Origin: JACJWR01 sp964556255
GTDB taxonomy: Bacteria > Actinomycetota > Actinomycetes > S36-B12 > UBA10799
Assembly (NCBI GenBank): GCA_964556255.1
Contig: CAZKVQ010000006.1
Location: 1-64,000, forward strand
Direction: 5' to 3'
Length of the DNA: 64,000 nucleotides
In this document: piece by piece, positions 48,349 to 56,990 of the stretch
How the letters are laid out: the number at the start of each line of letters is the position of its first letter
Numbering within the stretch: position 1 is the first letter of the stretch
Position numbers and translations under genes: made by a program
The notes under the pieces: model-generated
Told to the model about the DNA's origin: nothing
The model's input: only the letters and a program-made list of their open reading frames with translations
Databases searched by the model: none

Positions 48349-50063
48349 TGTCATCGCCCATGGGTCTTGGACAGATCAGTCGCTCGGTCATCGGAGCGCG
48401 CGAGAGCATGCCCCGGGAATCCGGGGGGTCTGACGCCCCGGTTCTGGCCGAGCCGCCTGCGACCTCGCCCGCTGGCACCGCGACGGTTCAGGCCACGTCG
48501 GCTGCGACCCGAGGTTCGTTCGCGCTCGTGCTGCACAGTCACTTGCCCTGGCTGGCCCACCACGGAGCCTGGCCGGTGGGTGAGGAATGGCTCTACCAGG
48601 CGTGGGGATCCAGCTACCTACCGCTGCTTGACGTTCTCGATGACCTCGCCGCCGAGGGTCGCCGGAACCTGCTGACGCTGGGGATCACGCCGGTACTCGC
48701 TGCGCAACTCGACGACCCGCACAGCGTGCGCGGCTTCCACACCTGGCTGGGGTTCTGGCAGGCTCGCAGCGAGGAACTCGCCGGCGATCGCGACCCCGAC
48801 CTGAGGGCACTCGCCGGCTACGAGTTCTCGCAGGCCAGTGCCGCGCACGAGGCCCACCAGCAGCGTGGGCCCCTGACATCCTCCTTCCGGCGACTGGCCG
48901 ACGCCGGGGCGGTGGAGCTGCTGGGAGGACCGGCGTCCCACGCCTTCCAGCCGTTACTCGACGATGACCTGGTTGCGGTCGGTCTACAGGTGGGCCTTGC
49001 GGATTCGGTTATCCGGTTCGGTGACCGCCCACGCGGAATCTGGGCCCCCGAGTGCGGCTACCGGCCCGGGCTCGAGGAGGCCTACCAGGCGGCCGGAATC
49101 GGTCATTTCATGATGGATGGACCGACTTTCCTGCATGTCGGCGCCCAGCCGTGGGCCGGGCGCCGGGTGGGGGACTCCGACGTCATCGCCTTCGCCCGCG
49201 ACCTGGAGGTGAGTTACCGGGTGTGGTCGCCGAAACGCGGCTACCCCTCAGACCCGCACTACCGCGACTTCCACGCCATGCACCACGACTCCGGATTCCG
49301 TCCGGCACGTGTCACGTCGTTCCATACCAAGGCCCACGAGAAAGCCCCTTACGATCCGGCATCGGTGCCGGCCGTGATCGAGCGGGACGCCCGGGACTTC
49401 GTCGATCGGGTTGTCGCGCGACTGGCTGCGGTGGAGGCCGCCCGTGGCGAGCCGGGCCTGGTGGTGGCCGCCTTCGACACCGAACTCTTCGGGCACTGGT
49501 GGCATGAAGGTCCGCGATGGCTCGCCCGCGTGCTCAGGCTGCTACCGGAAGCGGGCGTCGAGTTGTGCACGTTGGCCGGGGCGGTGGATGCCGGACTCGT
49601 CGACGGCGCGTGCAACTTCCAGCCGGGCTCCTGGGGATCGGGCAAGGACTGGCGGGTGTGGGCAGGAACCGCGGTCGCAGATATCGTGGCCGACAACGAG
49701 CGGCTCACGCGTCGCTGGCGCGGGTATCTGGGTCGTCCGTCGCAGGCTCGGAAGCCGGCGCTGGATCAGTTGGCGCGGGAGGCGCTGCTGGCGCTGTCGA
49801 GTGACTGGGCCTTCATGATCAGCAAGGACTCGGCCGCTGGGTATGCGCGCGCACGACACGACCTTCACCACCGTCGATTCCAGGCGCTGGCAGACGCTAT
49901 CGACGCCGATGCCGCGACGGACTCCGGAGATACCGGGGCGCCGCAACTGGCGGCGCGGTTGCGCCGCTCAGACGGCCCGTTCGGCCATCTCGATGCCAGG
50001 GTCCTGGGGGTCGCGAGCGAACAACTGGGGGTGCCCGGTCGCGCGCTTACTACTCGCCGGTAA
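48348..50063 (+). CDS. GH57 1,4-alpha-glucan branching enzyme, Rv3031-like
   Basis: 571 aa. VLHSHLPWLAHHG, nucleophile E235 in GIWAPECGY, and acid D377 in AAFDTELFGHWWHEG identify a GH57 branching enzyme. SSWGSGKDW and SSDWAFMISKDSAAGYA are the C-terminal landmarks. A Ser/Pro/Ala-rich N-terminal extension of about 55 residues is unusual. With the Rv3030-like and Rv3032-like neighbours it forms the set that in mycobacteria builds methylglucose lipopolysaccharide. Distinct from the GH13 GlgB at 33 kb, so the organism has two non-homologous branching enzymes. Confidence 0.9.
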   Translation: MSSPMGLGQISRSVIGARESMPRESGGSDAPVLAEPPATSPAGTATVQATSAATRGSFALVLHSHLPWLAHHGAWPVGEEWLYQAWGSSYLPLLDVLDDLAAEGRRNLLTLGITPVLAAQLDDPHSVRGFHTWLGFWQARSEELAGDRDPDLRALAGYEFSQASAAHEAHQQRGPLTSSFRRLADAGAVELLGGPASHAFQPLLDDDLVAVGLQVGLADSVIRFGDRPRGIWAPECGYRPGLEEAYQAAGIGHFMMDGPTFLHVGAQPWAGRRVGDSDVIAFARDLEVSYRVWSPKRGYPSDPHYRDFHAMHHDSGFRPARVTSFHTKAHEKAPYDPASVPAVIERDARDFVDRVVARLAAVEAARGEPGLVVAAFDTELFGHWWHEGPRWLARVLRLLPEAGVELCTLAGAVDAGLVDGACNFQPGSWGSGKDWRVWAGTAVADIVADNERLTRRWRGYLGRPSQARKPALDQLAREALLALSSDWAFMISKDSAAGYARARHDLHHRRFQALADAIDADAATDSGDTGAPQLAARLRRSDGPFGHLDARVLGVASEQLGVPGRALTTRR

Positions 50064-50144
50064 CATAGGACGAGGCGCCTGGCGCCGGACATCTCCGAGC
50101 GGAACAGCTCCGCTCGTCGAACAACGTGGAGGTAGACCCACGAC

Positions 50145-50924
50145 ATGAACATCGTCGTCTGCGTGAAGCAGGTCCCGGATACCTGGGCCGAGAAGAAGTT
50201 GAATCCGTCGGACAATACCCTCGACCGTGCTTCGGTCGATGCGGTTGTCAACGAGCTTGACGAATACGCCATCGAAGAGGCGCTGCAGCTCGCCGAGGCC
50301 AACGGTGGCGAGGTCACTGTCCTCTCCATGGGGCCCGAGCGCACCACCGAATCGATTAGGAAGGCGCTGTCGATGGGCGCGGCCCGAGGCGTCCACGTGG
50401 TCGATGATGCGCTGGCCGGTTCGTGTGCCGTGTCGACATCCAAGGCACTGGCCAAGGCGATCGCCAAGGAGCAGCCGGACCTGATCATCTTCGGTTCGGA
50501 GTCGACCGACGCCCGGATGAGTGTGGTGCCCGCGATGGTCGCCGAAATCCTGGGTTACCCGCAGCTCACGTTCGCCAACAAGGTCACCGTCGACGGATCC
50601 TCGGTGAAGATCCACCGCCAGACGGAGTCCGGCTACGACGAGGTCGAGGCATCGACGCCCGCGGTCGTGTCCGTGGTCGAGAAGATCAACGAGCCGCGCT
50701 ACCCCAACTTCAAGGGCATCATGGCCGCGAAGAAGAAGCCGGTCGACACGTTGACCGTCGCTGATCTCGGCTTGGCCGCGGACGAGGTGGGCGCTGCCTG
50801 CGCTTCCTCCGTCGTCGTCGCCTTCGAAGACGCCCCGGCGCGCGCAGCCGGTCAAGTGATCACCGACGCCGGCGACGGTGGCGTGAAGATCGCCGAGTAC
50901 CTGTCCACCCAGAAGTTCATCTAG
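50145..50924 (+). CDS. etfB: Electron transfer flavoprotein subunit beta
   Basis: FixA/EtfB, 259 aa; binds AMP in the ETF heterodimer, which takes electrons from acyl-CoA dehydrogenases. NIVVCVKQVPDTWAEKKL start, DEYAIEEALQLAE, and FGSESTDARMSVVPAMVAEILG are typical. Ribosome site GGAGG about 15 bases upstream within CGTGGAGGTAGA. etfA begins 10 bases after its stop. Likely partner of methylsuccinyl-CoA dehydrogenase in this metabolism, but that enzyme is not in the window. Confidence 0.95.
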   Translation: MNIVVCVKQVPDTWAEKKLNPSDNTLDRASVDAVVNELDEYAIEEALQLAEANGGEVTVLSMGPERTTESIRKALSMGAARGVHVVDDALAGSCAVSTSKALAKAIAKEQPDLIIFGSESTDARMSVVPAMVAEILGYPQLTFANKVTVDGSSVKIHRQTESGYDEVEASTPAVVSVVEKINEPRYPNFKGIMAAKKKPVDTLTVADLGLAADEVGAACASSVVVAFEDAPARAAGQVITDAGDGGVKIAEYLSTQKFI

Positions 50925-50934
50925 GAGCATCGAC

Positions 50935-51888
50935 ATGGCAGAGATCCTGGTGCTCGTCGAGCACAACGACGGCGCGGTCAAGAAGGTCACCCTTGAGTTG
51001 CTGACCCTGGCCCGCTCGGTGGGGGAACCGTCCGCAGTCTTCATCGGTTCCGGTGTCGACGCGGCGGCGGCCACCCTGGCCGAATACGGCGCGGCGAAAA
51101 TCTACGTCGCCGACGCACCCGAACTCACCGATTACCTGGTTGCACCGAAGGCCGCTGTGCTCGCGCAGCTGGTGAAGGAGAAGGCGCCGGCGGCTGTTCT
51201 GATCGCCTCCTCCGCCGAAGGTAAGGAGATCGCGGCACGCCTCGCGATCAAGACCGACAGCGGCGTCGTCACCGACGCGGTGGGCATCGCGGAGGACCTA
51301 TCCGCAACCCAGTCGATCTTCGGCGGTTCCATCATCGTGACCTCGAAGGTCGCCGAGGGAACTCCCATCATCACCGTCCGACCCAACAGTTCACCGGCTG
51401 AGGCAGCGCCCGCCGCGGGCGAGCAGGTTGCCGTTTCGGTAGAGCTGTCGCCTGCAGACACCGCGGCGAAGGTCACCAATCGGGTCGAGCAGGCTAAGGA
51501 TGCCCGTCCGGACCTGGCGGAGGCCGCGATCGTCGTCTCCGGCGGACGTGGTGTGGGAAGTGCGGAGTCCTTCGCCGTCATCGAAGCACTCGCCGACACC
51601 CTCGGGGCCGCCGTCGGCGCCTCACGTGCCGCGACCGACGCCGGTTGGTATCCCCACCAGTTCCAGGTGGGTCAGACCGGCAAGACTGTCTCACCGCAGC
51701 TCTACATCGCAAACGGCATCTCCGGTGCCATTCAGCACCGCGCCGGAATGCAGACCTCGAAGACCATCGTGGTGGTCAACAAGGATCCGGAGGCGCCGAT
51801 CTTCGAGCTGGCCGATTTCGGCGTCGTGGGCGATCTCTTCACCGTAGTCCCACAGCTCACCGAGGAGATTCAGAAGCGCAAGGGCTGA
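50935..51888 (+). CDS. etfA: Electron transfer flavoprotein subunit alpha
   Basis: FixB/EtfA, 317 aa, carries FAD. N-terminal EILVLVEHNDGAVKK, C-terminal FAD domain with VSGGRGVGSAESF, QVGQTGKTVSPQLYIANGISGAIQH (two parts) and the final VVGDLFTVVPQLTEEI. Follows etfB in an operon; in M. tuberculosis fixA-fixB likewise follow Rv3030. A 15-bp-stem terminator is 34 bases downstream. Confidence 0.95.
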   Translation: MAEILVLVEHNDGAVKKVTLELLTLARSVGEPSAVFIGSGVDAAAATLAEYGAAKIYVADAPELTDYLVAPKAAVLAQLVKEKAPAAVLIASSAEGKEIAARLAIKTDSGVVTDAVGIAEDLSATQSIFGGSIIVTSKVAEGTPIITVRPNSSPAEAAPAAGEQVAVSVELSPADTAAKVTNRVEQAKDARPDLAEAAIVVSGGRGVGSAESFAVIEALADTLGAAVGASRAATDAGWYPHQFQVGQTGKTVSPQLYIANGISGAIQHRAGMQTSKTIVVVNKDPEAPIFELADFGVVGDLFTVVPQLTEEIQKRKG

Positions 51889-51922
51889 GTCTCCACCACC
51901 CCCCCCCGCGGGGATCAAGACG

Positions 51923-51955
51923 GCAGGGCCGAACCGCAGCGCGGTTCGGCCCTGC
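51923..51955 (+). terminator. Very strong terminator hairpin after etfBA
   Basis: 15-bp perfect stem (51923-51937 with 51941-51955) and a 3-base AGC loop; the centre reads GAACCGC-AGC-GCGGTTC. No T-run follows. A C8 run (51900-51907) lies between the stop codon and the hairpin. Confidence 0.75.
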
Positions 51956-52009
51956 ACCATGTGGAATCCCTTGGGACGATGGTGTGGGTCAGTTTCCTGG
52001 GGCACGAAC

Positions 52010-52015
52010 TACACT
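52010..52015 (+). promoter_or_regulatory. -10 box (TACACT) of leaderless cysteine desulfurase transcript
   Basis: TACACT 6 bases before GTG 52022, no Shine-Dalgarno sequence. Confidence 0.65.
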
Positions 52016-52021
52016 TTGGCC

Positions 52022-53209
52022 GTGGCCTACTTGGATCACGCGGCCACGACGCCGCTACGCCCGGAAGCGGCGGCCGCCATGGTGGCCGCTGATTTGGGCA
52101 ACCCCTCCAGCCTGCACGCCAGCGGCCGGGCGGCGCGGCGTCGGCTTGAGGAGGCGCGCGAGAGCCTCGCCGGCGAGATCGGGGTGGAGCCCGGCGATGT
52201 CATCTTCACCTCCGGTGGCACAGAGGCCGACAACGTTGCCCTGACCGGGATCTTCCGGGCCCGTCGGGCGGAGGACCCTAAGAGACGGCTGGTCGTGGTG
52301 TCCGCGATCGAGCACCATGCCGTCCTCGATACCGCCGAGGCGTTGCGCCGCGAGGACGCCGAAGTGGTGAGATTGCCGGTGTCCGCGGATGGGTTCGTCT
52401 CGGTCGAGGCTCTGCAAGAGCTGGTCGCGGTGCGCGGCGACGAGATCGCCGTCATCTCCGTGATGGCGGCGAACAACGAGACCGGCGCCATCCAGCCGTT
52501 GGAGGCGGTCGCACGCGTCGCCGACGCTGCCGGGCTACCACTTCACACCGACGCCGTCCAGGCCGTTGGGCCGAACTCGGTAGCGACAATACGGGGGGTC
52601 GCGATGTCGATCTCGGCCCACAAATTCGGAGGACCGGTGGGTATCGGCGCGCTGGTGCTGCCCACCTCCGTCCCCTGCCTGCCGGTCATCCACGGCGGCG
52701 GACAGGAGCGCGGTATCCACTCCGGCACCCTGAACGTGGCGGGTGCCATCGCGATGTCAGCGGCGCTACGGGCCGCTCGGGCAGACACCCTGCCTTCGGC
52801 CGCAGACGGTTCGGGGGTTGACCGACTCAGGGATCGACTGGTCACGGGCATCCTGGCGGAGTTCCCCGACGCCCAGGTCAACACTCCGCTGCACAATGCC
52901 CTCCCAGGCATCGCCAACATCGGTTTCCCCGGATGCGAGGGCGACGCGTTGCTGATGCTGCTCGACGCCGTCGGTGTGGAGGTGTCCACGGGTAGCGCCT
53001 GTACCGCCGGCATTCCCCGCCCGAGTCATGTCCTGCTGGCGATGGGCAGATCCACAGAGTCAGCACGGTCCGCGCTGCGCTTCTCGTTCGGCTGGAGCAG
53101 CACGTCGGCTGACGTTTCAGAAACGCTGGCGGCGCTGCCCGCTGCGGTCGCCCGTTCCCGCCGCGCAACACCCCCACGCAGTGTCATCGACGTGGAGTCA
53201 GGACGATGA
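52022..53209 (+). CDS. Cysteine desulfurase (IscS/NifS family)
   Basis: PLP enzyme (395 aa) releasing sulfur from cysteine as enzyme-bound persulfide. AYLDHAATTPLRPEA start, SGGTEADNVAL, EHHAVLD, PLP-Lys in SISAHKFGGP, and the active-site Cys in STGSACTAGIPRPSHV. Overlaps mnmA by 4 bases (53206-53209), so it most likely feeds sulfur to tRNA 2-thiouridylation, as well as possibly Fe-S assembly. GTG 52022 set by the leaderless promoter; the frame extends to 51959 into the terminator. Confidence 0.93.
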   Translation: MAYLDHAATTPLRPEAAAAMVAADLGNPSSLHASGRAARRRLEEARESLAGEIGVEPGDVIFTSGGTEADNVALTGIFRARRAEDPKRRLVVVSAIEHHAVLDTAEALRREDAEVVRLPVSADGFVSVEALQELVAVRGDEIAVISVMAANNETGAIQPLEAVARVADAAGLPLHTDAVQAVGPNSVATIRGVAMSISAHKFGGPVGIGALVLPTSVPCLPVIHGGGQERGIHSGTLNVAGAIAMSAALRAARADTLPSAADGSGVDRLRDRLVTGILAEFPDAQVNTPLHNALPGIANIGFPGCEGDALLMLLDAVGVEVSTGSACTAGIPRPSHVLLAMGRSTESARSALRFSFGWSSTSADVSETLAALPAAVARSRRATPPRSVIDVESGR

Positions 53210-54309
53210 AGGTGCTCGCCGCGATGTCGGGCGGGGTCGATTCGGCCGTCGCTGCCGCCAGGGCGGTGGACACCGGCCACGACGTCACCGGGGTGCACTT
53301 CGCGTTGTCCACCAATCCGGCGGCCAACCGGGAGGGCTCACGCGGGTGCTGCACCCTCTCGGATGCCCGCGACGCCCGACGCGCGGCCGATCTGCTCGGC
53401 ATCCCGTTCTACGTCTGGGACTTGGCTGAGACCTTCCGAGAGCAAGTGATTGACGATTTCGTTGCCGAGTACCGGGCGGGGCGCACCCCGAATCCGTGTG
53501 TTCGCTGCAATGAGCGGATCAAGTTCGCCGCCGTACTCGATCGGGCGCTCGCGCTGGGATTCGATGCGGTCTGCACCGGTCACTACGCCCGGCTGGAGGT
53601 GTCCGCCGCGGGTGACACGCTGCTGCGCAGGGGGATGGACGAGGAGAAGGACCAGTCGTACGTTCTGGCCGTACTGCCCCAGGAACGGCTTCGGCATGCA
53701 ATGTTTCCCTTGGGCACGTCGCGCAAGGTCGAGGTGCGGGCGGAGGCGGAGCGGCGCGGTCTGCTGGTCGCCCGCAAACCCGACAGCTACGACATCTGTT
53801 TTATCCCTGACGGCGACACCGCCGGGTGGTTGCGCGAGCGGATCGGTGACGCCCCCGGAGACGTTGTGGACGCCGCCACAGGGGAGACCCTGGGCGCACA
53901 TGCAGGCACCCACGGGTTCACGATCGGCCAACGTCGAGGACTCGGGCTGGGCCGGCCGGCACAGGATGGGAAGCCGCGTTACGTAGTGGGGATCGACCCG
54001 GCCACCTCGACCGTGGCGGTTGGTCCGCCCACCATGTTGCAGGTGGACCGGATCGTCACGGAGCGGGTGACCTGGCTGTCGTGGCCCTGGCAGGGGCGGC
54101 GAGACGGATTGATGGCCCAGGTTCGTGCACATGGGGCACCGGTCCCGGCGAGTGCCTACGCTGACGCGGGAACCCTGGTCGTGGACCTCGAGTCGCCGCT
54201 GCGGGCGGTGGCTGCCGGACAGACGGTCGTGCTCTACGACGGCGACACTGCGGTGGTGTCGGGAACCATCAACTCGACGCGTCGGCTGGGCGCGCAAGTC
54301 GAGCACTGA
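53206..54309 (+). CDS. mnmA: tRNA-specific 2-thiouridylase MnmA
   Basis: 367 aa. Adenylates and thiolates U34 of Lys, Glu and Gln tRNAs. PP-loop SGGVDSAVAA, first catalytic Cys in PNPCVRCN, TGHYARLE, second catalytic Cys in YDICFIPDGD, and TIGQRRGLGLG all intact. Translationally coupled to the cysteine desulfurase. Its last 41 bases overlap the convergent channel-protein gene (54269). Confidence 0.95.
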   Translation: MKVLAAMSGGVDSAVAAARAVDTGHDVTGVHFALSTNPAANREGSRGCCTLSDARDARRAADLLGIPFYVWDLAETFREQVIDDFVAEYRAGRTPNPCVRCNERIKFAAVLDRALALGFDAVCTGHYARLEVSAAGDTLLRRGMDEEKDQSYVLAVLPQERLRHAMFPLGTSRKVEVRAEAERRGLLVARKPDSYDICFIPDGDTAGWLRERIGDAPGDVVDAATGETLGAHAGTHGFTIGQRRGLGLGRPAQDGKPRYVVGIDPATSTVAVGPPTMLQVDRIVTERVTWLSWPWQGRRDGLMAQVRAHGAPVPASAYADAGTLVVDLESPLRAVAAGQTVVLYDGDTAVVSGTINSTRRLGAQVEH

Positions 54310-54988
54310 GGTCCAGTGGCATGGGCGTTCGGATGTCCCACCGAATGGCCGCGAAGCGCAGGAAGCTGGCGACTGCCAGGGTCGTGACCTCATCCACGTA
54401 TACCGGGGTATCCAGTCGATTCATCCAGACGTAGGTGATGGAGGCGAGCAGGGCTGCGAATGCCAGCCACTGGCCGGGTCGCAAGGCAGACGGGACGTCG
54501 CCGCACAGCACGTCCCGGATCAAGCCACCGCCGACCGCCGCAAGCACCCCAACGAACACCGCGCCGATGGCCGGAAGCCCGGCGGCGATGGATTTCTGGC
54601 AACCCAGCAGCACCCACACACCCAAGGTGCCCACATCCAGGGCTTCGTAGGCCCAGGTCCAGTTGCGCGCCCGCCTGGCGAAGAAGAAACCGACCAGGGA
54701 TCCGACCGCGGCGAACAGCAGGTAGTAGGGGTTGGTCAGGATTGCCGGGGTACCTCGCTCGAGGACCACATCGCGGATCAGCCCGCCGCCAAGACCCGTG
54801 GCCAACGCCACCAGGAGTACCCCGATCACGGAGAGCTCCTTGCGGGTGGCATGCAGGGCGCCGGACAGTGCGCCGACGGTGATGGCTACGGCGTCGAACG
54901 CGAGCGGCAGCGCGACGACCGGCTCCCCGGCCACCGGGAAATCGGCAGTACCGGGCAGCAGCCCGGTACCGGACAGTAGGGCGAACAT
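54269..54988 (-). CDS. TRIC/UPF0126 family membrane protein, copy 1
   Basis: 239 aa with about six or seven membrane segments arranged as two TRIC half-units, each holding a Gly-rich RDV motif: GLGGGLIRDVVLERGTP and VGGGLIRDVLCGDVPSALRP. Family members are cation channels or glycine transporters. ATG overlaps the TGA of the next TRIC gene by one base (TGATG at 54988), so the two are coupled and may form a heteromer. The 3' end runs 41 bases into mnmA on the other strand. Confidence 0.85.
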   Translation of the reverse strand: MFALLSGTGLLPGTADFPVAGEPVVALPLAFDAVAITVGALSGALHATRKELSVIGVLLVALATGLGGGLIRDVVLERGTPAILTNPYYLLFAAVGSLVGFFFARRARNWTWAYEALDVGTLGVWVLLGCQKSIAAGLPAIGAVFVGVLAAVGGGLIRDVLCGDVPSALRPGQWLAFAALLASITYVWMNRLDTPVYVDEVTTLAVASFLRFAAIRWDIRTPMPLDLSARLARPADASS

Positions 54989-55779
54989 CAGTCCTCCTCG
55001 GGAGGCTGACGCTGAACGCTCGGCTGAGCGGTGAGGGTGGTCTGCAGGGCGTCCGGAGAGTGGACAGCGGAGGCGCTCTGGGCGGCGCCTGCGGTCTCGT
55101 CACGGCGTTTGCGGTGCCAGTAGTCCCACATCCGGTCTGTCAGGTCGACCGAGGTGGGGGACTCCCAGCGTCGCCAGACGGCGAGCAGTCGCAGGCCGAA
55201 AACGATCACGATCGTGAACAACTGGGCCCACCCGCTCGGCAGGCCCGCCTTCCACATGACGGCGAACGCGCAGGCGCCGATCAACGCAGCAAGTCCCGCG
55301 TACACGCCTGGGCGCATCACCGATGGCGGCTCGCCACTGAGCACGTCACGCAGGATCGTGCCGCCGATTGCGGTGATGAGGCCGAGGAAAATCGCCGGGG
55401 CGACCCCCATGCCGTAATAGAAGGCGGCGCTGGCGCCCAGGGAGACGAACAGGCCCATGGCCAGCGCATCCAGCACCAGCAGCACCTTGCCGGCCCGTGA
55501 GATCAGCCCGGCGAAGAAGAATCCGAGGAGCGCGGCGAGACACGCTGCCAGCAGGTAGCGCGGGTCGGTCAGGACGACGGGGGTGCCCTTCTGGAGCAGG
55601 ACATCGCGGGCCAGCAGGCCGCCCAGACCGCCGGCGATCGCCAGCCCGAGAACGCCAATGACATCGAAGCCGCGTCGGGCGGCATGCGAGGCGCCGGCCA
55701 CACCGCCGACCAGGACGGCCGCATACGCACTCCACGGGGGGAGGTCCGCCAACGAGTTGACGACGTCCACGGCTGCCAC
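54988..55779 (-). CDS. TRIC/UPF0126 family membrane protein, copy 2
   Basis: 263 aa, same two-unit TRIC layout: AGGLGGLLARDVLLQKGTP and IGGTILRDVLSGEPPSVMRP, plus a hydrophilic C-terminal tail of ~55 residues (WRRWESPTSVDLTDRMW, then Ala/Gln-rich). Paralogous to the adjacent copy 1. GTG 55779 with a TACCCT -10 box 7 bases upstream. Confidence 0.85.
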   Translation of the reverse strand: MAAVDVVNSLADLPPWSAYAAVLVGGVAGASHAARRGFDVIGVLGLAIAGGLGGLLARDVLLQKGTPVVLTDPRYLLAACLAALLGFFFAGLISRAGKVLLVLDALAMGLFVSLGASAAFYYGMGVAPAIFLGLITAIGGTILRDVLSGEPPSVMRPGVYAGLAALIGACAFAVMWKAGLPSGWAQLFTIVIVFGLRLLAVWRRWESPTSVDLTDRMWDYWHRKRRDETAGAAQSASAVHSPDALQTTLTAQPSVQRQPPEED

Positions 55780-55786
55780 AGGTACG

Positions 55787-55792
55787 AGGGTA
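55787..55792 (-). promoter_or_regulatory. -10 box (TACCCT) of leaderless TRIC operon
   Basis: TACCCT on the minus strand, 7 bases before GTG 55779. Confidence 0.65.
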
Positions 55793-55807
55793 GCCCGCGA
55801 ACGGCGC

Positions 55808-55813
55808 TACCCT
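55808..55813 (+). promoter_or_regulatory. -10 box (TACCCT) of leaderless MetE-like/ligA transcript
   Basis: TACCCT 7 bases before GTG 55821. The two divergent -10 boxes are only 15 bases apart, so the promoters must interlock. Confidence 0.65.
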
Positions 55814-55820
55814 TCGCATC

Positions 55821-56990
55821 GTGGATCAAGACTCGTGGCGCGCATCACCGGCCGAGCCGGCGGGCGACACCGATGTTCCCGCGGCCTCGTCGCACCAGCC
55901 GACCCTCCTGGAATGGGCGCCGGACGGTGCCGCGGTCTGCCAGGGGTCCTTCCCCGGGGTGGATGCCAGGGAGGCGGCCCGACTCATGTCCGGGGAGACC
56001 CCCGACCTTCCCTGCGTGCCGGAACTTCCCGCCCGCGGACCCGGCGCGGATCTGGTCGGCCGCGCGCTCGCTCTGCTGTCCGAGGTGGCCCCGGAGTTCG
56101 CCGGCGAAACGACCCCGAGCGGCTGGCGGCTCGCCGGGCGGACCTCAGGCGCGGGCAGTCGCGATATGCGCCGGGCGCAGGCTTGGCTGGCGGAAGACCT
56201 CGACGTCGCCGAGGAGGAGTACTCGGGAGCTTCCATGGTCAAGTGGGCGCAGGCCGGTCCATGGACGCTGGCCGCAAACGTGGAGTTGGCCAACGGCCGC
56301 CGCCTGCTCAGCGACCCGGGGGCGCTGCGGGATCTCGCTTCGGCCTACGAGACGGCCGTGGACTCGCAGATGGTTCGCCTGACACGCCGCTTCGCCGGTG
56401 CAGGCCTCGTGCTGCAGATAGATGAACCCTCGTTGCCGGGGGTGGTTGCCGGTCGGATCCCGACCATCAGCGGGCTGGACTACTACCGCGCCGTTTCTCC
56501 GGACGTCGCACGCCACACCCTGGCCAGGGTTGTGTCGGCTGCGCAAGCGCGGTCGGCGTTGGTCGTGTTGCACTGCTGCGCGATTCCTGCGCCGATCGGG
56601 ATGCTGCGTCAGACCGGCGCGGACGCGGTCGACGTCGACCTCACCGCCCAATCTGCAGCTGGCAATGCAGGTCAGGATGAACACGAGGTGGGCGAGCTGT
56701 TCGAGTCCGACACTGGGGTGGTTGCCGGAGTGCTCGATGGGCGCCATCCTGCCGGGTCCGTGGCGACCGGGGGAGTTGGGCACGGGACCGTGCAGGAGTC
56801 TGGCGCCGCGGGTAGCGTCCACACCGTGATGGCCCTCACCGAACGTCTCGGTATTCCGCTGGATGCGGCGCTGCCCCGGATGGCGGTCAGCACGCCGTGT
56901 GGTCTCGCCGGTATCTCGCCGGCGGGGGCCCGGTCCACGGTGCGCGGGCTCGCGCAGGTATCCGCGATCCTTCGGAAGGAGGTCGCATGA
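55821..56990 (+). CDS. MetE C-terminal-domain-like protein (methionine synthase II family)
   Basis: 389 aa, resembling the vitamin-B12-independent methionine synthase catalytic domain, as in mycobacterial Rv3015c, which also precedes ligA. GSFPGVDAREAARLM, SMVKWAQAGPWTL, LVLQIDEPSLPGV and VVLHCCAIPAP correspond to conserved barrel strands; the HCC and the C-terminal STPCGLAG Cys could be zinc ligands. True MetE activity is doubtful because the N-terminal half is absent. ATGA overlap with ligA. Confidence 0.78.
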   Translation: MDQDSWRASPAEPAGDTDVPAASSHQPTLLEWAPDGAAVCQGSFPGVDAREAARLMSGETPDLPCVPELPARGPGADLVGRALALLSEVAPEFAGETTPSGWRLAGRTSGAGSRDMRRAQAWLAEDLDVAEEEYSGASMVKWAQAGPWTLAANVELANGRRLLSDPGALRDLASAYETAVDSQMVRLTRRFAGAGLVLQIDEPSLPGVVAGRIPTISGLDYYRAVSPDVARHTLARVVSAAQARSALVVLHCCAIPAPIGMLRQTGADAVDVDLTAQSAAGNAGQDEHEVGELFESDTGVVAGVLDGRHPAGSVATGGVGHGTVQESGAAGSVHTVMALTERLGIPLDAALPRMAVSTPCGLAGISPAGARSTVRGLAQVSAILRKEVA

